From the NCBI GenBank assembly GCA_013214715.1, contig JABSSB010000165.1, positions 1-11,695 on the forward strand: DNA of 11,695 nt, given 5' to 3'. The position numbers were made by a program, and so were the translations under genes. Below, in pieces: positions 6,860 through 11,695 of this stretch. This DNA is from Paracoccaceae bacterium. Lineage in GTDB: Bacteria; Pseudomonadota; Alphaproteobacteria; Rhodobacterales; Rhodobacteraceae. Below the pieces are notes generated by a model. That model was not told the DNA's origin. It searched no databases and was given only the letters and a program-made list of their open reading frames with translations. Within the stretch, counting starts at the first letter, position 1. Each line of letters begins with the position of its first letter.

Positions 6860-7566
6860 GTCCGCCCCGGACCGGTCCAATGGATTGGGATAATATCTGC
6901 GGACTTGCCTTCGAAATCCCAGACCCGGCCATAATCGCGCACCTTCGATTTCAGACCTACCGCCGGATAAATCGTCGGTCCCATCCAATATTGAGTATTT
7001 TCCATCGACACCGGCGTGTTGGGGTCCTTGCCAGGGATCATCTCGATCTCACCCTGGATCTTGCGACCGACGGTGATCCGGCGACGGCGTCCGTCCTTTT
7101 CGATGATCACCTTTTCCCGCTCAGCACCCAGAATTTCAGACACGAGCAAGCTGAAAACGCCAGTATTGCCGCCCGCCGTGCCCGACAGGATTTCCAGCAC
7201 CCCGTTATAGGCCTTGCCCGACGCGGCCTCGTCCACATAGGCCGCAACCTTCCAATTGCCTTCCGCCATGCGTCCGGGAATGTCGATCAACAAAGCCACG
7301 TTCAAACCAGACAGGCTTTCACCTTCGAAATGACCCTCGTCGATCTGCATCGCAAACCACGTCTGGCAATAGCCGTAGGTAGGGGGATGTTTGCCCAGTG
7401 AAATCCCACATGGGCACACCACTTCGCAGGAACAGTTCATGAACAACTCGCCCTTGATCTCCCATTCAGTCGGGATCATGCGACGCCGTTTGGGATTAGG
7501 CATCCGGCTGTCGATCCGCTGGCTGACGGGCAAGCGGTCGGCATTGGGTTTCCGTGTCAGGCTCAT
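6856..7566 (-). CDS. DUF1326-family protein with a Cys-rich N-terminal motif
   Basis: The 236-residue soluble protein matches the DUF1326 pattern: a WEIKGELFMNCSCEVVCPC segment (35-53) whose four cysteines (45, 47, 51, 53) look like a metal site, then GYCQTWFAMQIDEG (65-78) and a mixed alpha/beta body ending near WDFEGKSADI (216-225). No signal peptide is obvious; the first 30 residues are basic and may be a leader or a misplaced start. A later methionine (residue 30) would give the core alone, but GGAGG just before the ATG at 7566 supports the longer form. It starts one base after the stop of the DUF2182 gene. DUF1326 and DUF2182 are commonly neighbours, which suggests a shared complex or metal-delivery role. 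The function is not established. Confidence 0.85.
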   Translation of the reverse strand: MSLTRKPNADRLPVSQRIDSRMPNPKRRRMIPTEWEIKGELFMNCSCEVVCPCGISLGKHPPTYGYCQTWFAMQIDEGHFEGESLSGLNVALLIDIPGRMAEGNWKVAAYVDEAASGKAYNGVLEILSGTAGGNTGVFSLLVSEILGAEREKVIIEKDGRRRRITVGRKIQGEIEMIPGKDPNTPVSMENTQYWMGPTIYPAVGLKSKVRDYGRVWDFEGKSADIIPIHWTGPGRT

Positions 7567-7567
7567 C

Positions 7568-8359
7568 TTATCCTCCCATCACAATGGGCGCAGCGCAGAC
7601 GGCGATCCCGCCCAAGATCAGCACCACGCCCATCGGTTTTGTTATCACATGCCCAATCTGGGGCAGTTTCTCCAAGACCATGAACAGGGTTGCCAGCCCC
7701 ATCCACAAAAGGCTCATCACGCCTCCGACAAAGCCAAGCACCATAAACCCCCAGCAGCAGCCGACGCAAAACGCGCCAAGGCCAAGCCCCATGCGCAGGC
7801 CACCGGCAAAGCCCGTGCGCCAATTGCCGATGAAATACATCATTGGAGAATGGCAGACACCGTGGCAGACCTCTTTCGCGCGGGTGAACTGAAAGCCGCC
7901 GACGATGATCAGCAGGATCCCGGACACCCAGGGCGATTTCGCTATACCCAGCATGTCGATCACACCGCCAAAAAGAAGTGCAAGTTGCACAGCGGCGATC
8001 ACGGCTGCAAACGCAACCCAGATGAAGGCATAGCCCGCAAGTACACCAAACCAGCCTGCGCGGCTTCCGGTTGCCGAGGTGATCAGGTCTTCATAGCTGC
8101 TTAACGTTGGCACAAGCGTTGGCAGCATCATCGCCGCCATCATGATCGCCCACATGGAAAACAGCGGCCCAAATTCGGCCATGGGCATATACATGTCCAT
8201 ACGCGGATCCATTGCGGCCATGCGCTGTGCCATTGCATCAGGGCGCCCGATCAGATCCAGCCCCATGCCCGTCGACATGGAATACATCACCCACCAAGCC
8301 CACAGTATCAGGCCAAAAAAGCCCAGCCAGCCGACATTGCGCCAGACGATCCGCGACAT
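7568..8359 (-). CDS. DUF2182 polytopic membrane protein, putative metal-binding
   Basis: The 263-residue protein has about six or seven hydrophobic segments (roughly 10-28, 66-85, 103-130, 143-157, 190-213, 215-230, 240-259). Potential metal ligands cluster near or within them: a Met-rich loop DPRMDMYMPM (51-60), MWAIMMAAMMLP (69-80), FTRAKEVCHGVCHSP (158-172) and GAFCVGCCWGFM (195-206). This fits the DUF2182 'predicted metal-binding integral membrane protein' family; copper is a plausible ligand given the Met/Cys/His mix, but that is inference. The frame is open to 8569, into the divergent regulator gene. The ATG at 8359 has GGAGGAGA directly upstream and is clearly the start. It is the first gene of the minus-strand operon, with only 61 bases between it and the GntR gene. 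Confidence 0.88.
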   Translation of the reverse strand: MSRIVWRNVGWLGFFGLILWAWWVMYSMSTGMGLDLIGRPDAMAQRMAAMDPRMDMYMPMAEFGPLFSMWAIMMAAMMLPTLVPTLSSYEDLITSATGSRAGWFGVLAGYAFIWVAFAAVIAAVQLALLFGGVIDMLGIAKSPWVSGILLIIVGGFQFTRAKEVCHGVCHSPMMYFIGNWRTGFAGGLRMGLGLGAFCVGCCWGFMVLGFVGGVMSLLWMGLATLFMVLEKLPQIGHVITKPMGVVLILGGIAVCAAPIVMGG

Positions 8360-8382
8360 CTCTCCTCCCCGCGACTCGATGC

Positions 8383-8411
8383 TTGCCAAACTGCATGTCA
8401 CTTTTTTAAAT
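8383..8411 (+). promoter_or_regulatory. Candidate sigma-70 promoter of the GntR gene
   Basis: TTGCCA (8383-8388) and TTAAAT (8406-8411) are separated by 17 bases, a good housekeeping promoter layout. Transcription would begin at or within a few bases of the ATG at 8421, which has no ribosome site, so the mRNA may be leaderless or nearly so. Confidence 0.5.
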
Positions 8412-8419
8412 GTCTGACA
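8411..8419. promoter_or_regulatory. Candidate GntR/FCD operator
   Basis: TGTCTGACA is a perfect palindrome around one central base. It abuts the candidate -10 box and lies one base before the regulator's start codon. FCD-type GntR proteins often bind short GTC/GAC palindromes of this kind, so autoregulation and control of the divergent operon are plausible. I noticed no second copy of this palindrome elsewhere in the window. Confidence 0.45.
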
Positions 8420-8420
8420 A

Positions 8421-9152
8421 ATGGAAAACGCCCCGCCCCGCCCTGCCGACCTCTCGGCCCAGATCGCCAGCGCCATCCGTGACGCCATTGTCGATGGGCG
8501 TCTGCGCGTCGAAGAGCGGCTTCCGTCCGAGGCAGAACTGGCCGACCAATTCTCCGTCTCGCGCCCCACTGTACGCGAGGCATTGAAACGGCTGGCCGCG
8601 CAATCGCTGATCCGAACCCAACGCGGGGCGGCAGGCGGCGCCTTTGTGAACCGGCTCAGTTTTGAGAATGCCTATGCGCAGCAGATCACGACGTCGACGC
8701 TGCTGCTATCGATGAACGCGGTCAGTTTTGATACGGCCTGTGAGGCCCGCTTTGCTCTTGAGCGCGCCTGTGCGCCTTTATCGTCGCAACGCCGCAGCCC
8801 GGATCACTTGGCCACAATGCGGGCCGAAATTCACCGACAGGCCCAGCCCGGCCTCACCGATGAAGCCTTTTGCGCCTCGGATGTCGCGTTTCACCGGGCG
8901 CTGGTCGATGGGGCGGGCAATCCGGTCCTGTCTTATCAACTGGCTGGCGCGGTCGAAGCCATGCAACCGCTGATGAACATGATCACCTTCACAGCCCGCT
9001 CGCGCGAGACGATTGTGGCCTTGCATACCGGGATTGCAGATGCGCTCGAAGCGCGCGATGTCGTGGAAACAACGCAAGGCCTGAGCGCGCTGGAAAGTGA
9101 AACCCGCAAAATCGCAGCCGGTGTTTTTGCAGCACGTGCTGCGCGCGATTGA
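8421..9152 (+). CDS. GntR-family transcriptional regulator, FadR/FCD subfamily
   Basis: The 243-residue regulator has an N-terminal winged helix (about 10-78) with the typical LPSEAELADQFSVSRPTVRE signature (34-53) and wing residues RGAAGGAFV (68-76). A C-terminal all-helical FCD ligand domain follows (about 100-235). FCD metal or ligand residues Asp154 and His158 (SDVAFHRAL) and His202 (ALHTGI) are present. The His usually found near the end of the domain is Leu224 here, so the effector site may be altered. Such proteins usually sense small carboxylates or acyl compounds. The gene is divergent from the DUF2182-DUF1326-dinB-dmdA-acuI operon with 61 bases between start codons, making it the leading candidate regulator of that operon; the effector is unknown. 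The in-frame TGA at 8415 excludes an upstream start. Confidence 0.9.
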   Translation: MENAPPRPADLSAQIASAIRDAIVDGRLRVEERLPSEAELADQFSVSRPTVREALKRLAAQSLIRTQRGAAGGAFVNRLSFENAYAQQITTSTLLLSMNAVSFDTACEARFALERACAPLSSQRRSPDHLATMRAEIHRQAQPGLTDEAFCASDVAFHRALVDGAGNPVLSYQLAGAVEAMQPLMNMITFTARSRETIVALHTGIADALEARDVVETTQGLSALESETRKIAAGVFAARAARD

Positions 9153-9183
9153 CGCAGGCGGCTGTCGCAATAGCTTGGCTGGT

Positions 9184-9549
9184 ATGATTGACATTTTGAA
9201 CGTTATAGCCGCCCTACTGACCATTGCCTTCGGGGCATTCGGCTTTATCGCGCCAGCCTATACCGCCGCTGCGTTGGATCTCGCGCCGACCAATTCCACG
9301 ATGGGCTATTCCGAATTGCGCGCCTCAGTCGGCGGACTTTTCGTGATTGCCGCAATTGCAGGGATTTGGCTCAACCATCCGGCGGCATGGGCGATGCTGG
9401 GCTTTGCCTATGCCGGGGCCGCGCTGGGGCGGGTTGTGTCGCTGGCGCTGGACAATCCACCTGTGACCAAGGTGCTGATCTTCGGCGGCATCGAAGCCGC
9501 GCTGGCAGCGTGGCTGATCCTGGCCAACCTGCCGCGCCTCAAAGCCTGA
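9184..9549 (+). CDS. DUF4345-like small membrane protein
   Basis: The 121-residue protein is almost wholly hydrophobic, with about four membrane segments (near 3-24, 46-63, 66-86, 94-115). It carries GYSELRASVGGLFV (41-54) and AYAGAALGRVVSLALD (75-90), which look like the DUF4345 pattern. No enzyme motif is visible and its function is unknown. The frame extends upstream into the GntR gene, but the ATG at 9184, 31 bases after that gene's stop, starts the conserved part. Its ribosome site is weak. It probably shares a transcript with the regulator and ends just before a long hairpin. Confidence 0.75.
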   Translation: MIDILNVIAALLTIAFGAFGFIAPAYTAAALDLAPTNSTMGYSELRASVGGLFVIAAIAGIWLNHPAAWAMLGFAYAGAALGRVVSLALDNPPVTKVLIFGGIEAALAAWLILANLPRLKA

Positions 9550-9557
9550 TCGTCACC

Positions 9558-9610
9558 GCCCATCCCCGGCAAGCGCGGGTGGGTGGGCGGGGCGCTTGCC
9601 GAGGATGGGC
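9558..9610. terminator. Long hairpin between convergent genes, likely bidirectional terminator or mobile palindromic repeat
   Basis: Two nearly perfect arms face each other. The 8 bases at 9558-9565 (GCCCATCC) pair with 9603-9610, and CGGCAAGCGC (9567-9576) pairs with GCGCTTGCCG (9592-9601). There is one mismatch (9566 with 9602) and a G-rich 15-base loop. The hairpin fills the gap between the DUF4345 stop and the oxidoreductase stop at 9611. There is no T run on either side, so termination would not be of the simplest intrinsic type. Confidence 0.6.
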
Positions 9611-10588
9611 CTAGCCCTCGGGTGACGCAGCAAAAGCCGCGTCCATCATCGCCTGCGTACCGCGCGAAAACTCCAACGGACAGGGATAGGCCGCCCCATC
9701 CAGAACCGACCGGCCAAACGCCTCCACCTGCAATTCATACTGATTGACCGATGGGAAGCGCGTGACCAGCAGCTCAAGGCCCGGCCGATGCAATTCAACC
9801 CGAGCTTCTCCAAAAACGCGCGCATTGAAGGGCGCCGTCAACCGCACCAGCCCTTTGGCGCCGTGAAACACCATCTCCTGATGCAGATGCGCGCGGATCG
9901 AAACATAGGCCCCATAAGTAAAGCCCGGAAATTGCGCGCGCACATCGGAAAACACATCAATGCCATCCTCCCAGCGGATGGATGCGTCCACAACGTCGGG
10001 CTCTGCCCTTGTGACAAAGCGGGCCGAGCCGATGGTGTAGACGCCAATATCGCGCAAGGCACCGCCGCCAGTGTCGGCCTTGTTGCGGATATTGCCTGTA
10101 TCGGCCCGGTTATCGAAGGAAAACGCGCCAGAGACATGCACCAAGTCCCCAATCGCACCATCCTGCACCAGTTCGCGCGCCAGGTGCCATTGCGGGTGAT
10201 GTACGATCATATAGGCTTCGGCCGCGAGCAACCCGGTTGCGTCGCGCTTGGCGATTAGGGCGTCGAACTCGGCACTCTGCATCGTGATCGGCTTTTCGCA
10301 CAGCACATGCTTGCCCGCGCTCAAGGCCTTCAACGTCCAGTCCACATGCAAATGGTTCGGCAAGGGGACATAGACAGCATCGATGCGCGGATCGGCCAAC
10401 AAAGCGTCATAGCTGTCATGCACAGCCAAATCCGGGCAGAACGCCTGAAACCCAGCCGCCTTTTCCACATTGGACGTCGCCAGCGCCACCAGCCTGGCCC
10501 CTTTGGCCGCATGGATCGCCGGCCCCATATATTCGCGCGCGAATTTCGCCGCCCCCAGAATGCCCCAGTTCACTATCGCGCCGCTCAT
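9611..10588 (-). CDS. Gfo/Idh/MocA-family NAD(P)-dependent oxidoreductase
   Basis: The 325-residue protein has an N-terminal Rossmann domain with WGILGAAKFAREY (8-20), a PLPNHLHVDWTLKAL segment (75-89), and the family's Lys in GKHVLCEKP (92-100). A C-terminal alpha/beta substrate domain carries GGGALRDIGVYTIGSARF (174-191). Such enzymes oxidise or reduce sugars, inositols or related polyols; closer homologues include glucose-fructose oxidoreductases and dimeric dihydrodiol dehydrogenases. The substrate cannot be named. The ATG at 10588, with GGAAGGGG upstream, gives the normal family length; the longer open frame upstream runs through the tail of the transporter remnant. Its start overlaps (ATGA) the stop of the frame that carries the decayed AbgT gene, so it may once have been the second gene of that operon. 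Confidence 0.88.
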   Translation of the reverse strand: MSGAIVNWGILGAAKFAREYMGPAIHAAKGARLVALATSNVEKAAGFQAFCPDLAVHDSYDALLADPRIDAVYVPLPNHLHVDWTLKALSAGKHVLCEKPITMQSAEFDALIAKRDATGLLAAEAYMIVHHPQWHLARELVQDGAIGDLVHVSGAFSFDNRADTGNIRNKADTGGGALRDIGVYTIGSARFVTRAEPDVVDASIRWEDGIDVFSDVRAQFPGFTYGAYVSIRAHLHQEMVFHGAKGLVRLTAPFNARVFGEARVELHRPGLELLVTRFPSVNQYELQVEAFGRSVLDGAAYPCPLEFSRGTQAMMDAAFAASPEG

Positions 10589-11695
10589 GGCCCGCCCCTT
10601 CCTATTGTGTGGGCAGAATGAAAAACATCTCTGACCCCGGTCCCAATGGCAGTCCCAATACAGCCCAGCCCATGAACAAAAAACGTCCATCCGATCAGGA
10701 AACTGACCTATATTGACAGCATCAGCGACACCAAAGACTCAATCCCAAAGCCCGAAGGATACTTGGCCCCGATCGTGATGACAAAGGCAAAATAGGTCAT
10801 CAGGGGTGTGATGCTATTGGTGCTGGAATCTCCGATCCGATAAGGCGTCGGAGTGGCCGCGAGTGTGATGCCCACGGTCATCATCACCGGCACGGAAATC
10901 GGCTCCAGAATGACCCATTTGGCTGAAGACGACCCCATGAACAGATTGATGAACCCCGACGCCAGCACAAAGCCCACGACCAAGATGGCCATACCGCTGG
11001 TGCTTTATGCGGGCAAGAGTTCCAACAAGGCCGCCCCTTGGACCGCGATCAGCCCCCCCATGTTGGAGTTGTTGTAACAGGCGATGGACTGCGCCATGCA
11101 AAACACCATCACGATGAAGCTCGCCATCGCCACAGCCGCCTTTTCCATCTGACGCACCACATCGACGCCGGTTTGAAACAGGCCCACAGCCCGACCATAC
11201 ACGATGCCCGGGATCAGAAAGAAAAAGAACAACAGCGACACAATCACCTGCGTGCCAAATTGCGGGGCATAGGTGAAACCTACGGACCCATATCGCGCCA
11301 TCAGCGCATCAATCTGCGCCTCGGGCAGGCTGGCGCTGGACAGAACACCCTAATGCGACACTTGGCTGTCAAAGGGCACAGCCATCCAGATCACGAGTCC
11401 GGCATAAATCAAAGCCGCGCGACCGACACGCCGTAGCCCGCGCAGTTCCACGGCGGCCAGTGCCCGAGGCATGTCTGGAACATCCGATCCGTTCGGCGGG
11501 GCGTAGCGACCCAAATGCGGCTCTACGACCCATTCGATGATCATTGTGCCAAGGAGGACGAAAGAAACATCGACGCGATCAGAAAGTCGTAATTCATCGT
11601 CGCGATATTCATGCTGTCGGCAAAAGTCGTGCCCAGCACCCCGTCCCAAATGGCGGCGACAGGCTGCGTGAACCCGCCCAGCAGCGGATCGATGG
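10585..11695 (-). pseudogene. Decayed AbgT-family transporter (p-aminobenzoyl-glutamate/antimetabolite exporter family), 5' end outside the window
   Basis: Read on the minus strand, the translation follows the AbgT/YdaH pattern. The order is EWVVEPHLGRY (about 11530-11500), ASFIVMVFCMAQ (about 11130-11090), NNSNMGGLIAVQGA (about 11070-11030), FINLFMGSSSAKWVILEP (about 10950-10895) and YRIGDSSTNSITPLMTYF (about 10845-10790). The frame is broken by TAG at 11350-11352, TAA at 11005-11007 and TAG at 10708-10710, all in one register. A one-base loss (or two-base gain) near 11556-11570 separates it from the preceding part, which reads NYDFLIASMF in another frame. After the last stop the frame continues for 40 codons and ends in an ATGA overlap with the oxidoreductase start. 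Intact members are multi-pass inner-membrane proteins of about 500 residues. No intact product is expected unless these are sequencing errors. Confidence 0.85.

Noticed and set aside
7391..8104. A 237-codon plus-strand open frame opposite the DUF1326 and DUF2182 genes.
   Set aside because: His/Pro/Ala-rich antisense product with no known domain, spanning two genuine genes on the other strand.
10708..11350. The in-frame TAG and TAA codons of the AbgT frame as possible recoding (readthrough or special amino acid).
   Set aside because: Both TAG and TAA occur, there is no nearby recoding structure that I can see, and a frameshift is also present; simple decay explains all four lesions.
1..11695. 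CRISPR arrays, toxin-antitoxin or defence islands, insertion sequences, tRNA or attachment sites.
   Set aside because: I looked on both strands and saw no regular repeat-spacer pattern, no transposase, no cloverleaf and no defence-type domains.

Overview
The window looks like chromosomal DNA of a marine alphaproteobacterium, most likely a roseobacter-type Rhodobacterales. It has high GC, densely packed genes with short overlaps, a DMSP demethylase gene (dmdA) followed directly by an acrylyl-CoA reductase gene (acuI), and a photolyase/cyclopropane-synthase pair like the one in the photooxidative-stress regulon of Rhodobacter. I see no insertion sequence, phage gene, tRNA, rRNA or CRISPR array.

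Layout. From 1 to 8359 every gene is on the minus strand. In transcription order they are: a DUF2182 membrane protein (8359-7568), a DUF1326 protein (7566-6856), a DinB-family protein (6859-6350), dmdA (6350-5247), acuI (5189-4194), a class V aminotransferase-like PLP enzyme (4106-2886), a DNA photolyase (2830-1394), cyclopropane-fatty-acyl-phospholipid synthase (1341-133), and the N-terminus of a short membrane or exported protein cut by the window edge (88-1). The first four genes are separated by 1 base or overlap by 1 to 4 bases, and acuI follows after 57 bases, so they form a convincing operon. A strong hairpin terminator lies between acuI and the aminotransferase gene. A candidate ECF-sigma promoter lies before the photolyase gene.

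Divergent from the DUF2182 gene, a GntR/FCD regulator (8421-9152) and a small DUF4345 membrane protein (9184-9549) run on the plus strand. They end against a long hairpin that also closes the convergent Gfo/Idh/MocA oxidoreductase gene (10588-9611). From about 10585 to the right edge lies a decayed AbgT-family transporter gene on the minus strand, with three in-frame stops and at least one frameshift.

How the genes fit together. DmdA moves a methyl group from dimethylsulfoniopropionate to tetrahydrofolate. AcuI reduces the toxic acrylyl-CoA formed by the cleavage route to propionyl-CoA. The adjacent GntR gene, with a candidate operator at its own start codon, is the natural candidate regulator of the cluster. 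The DUF2182/DUF1326 pair is rich in Cys, His and Met motifs that suggest metal handling, and its link with DMSP demethylation is the least explained part of the window. The photolyase and Cfa genes form a separate light or oxidative-stress unit. I found no convincing wholly new defence or mobile system.
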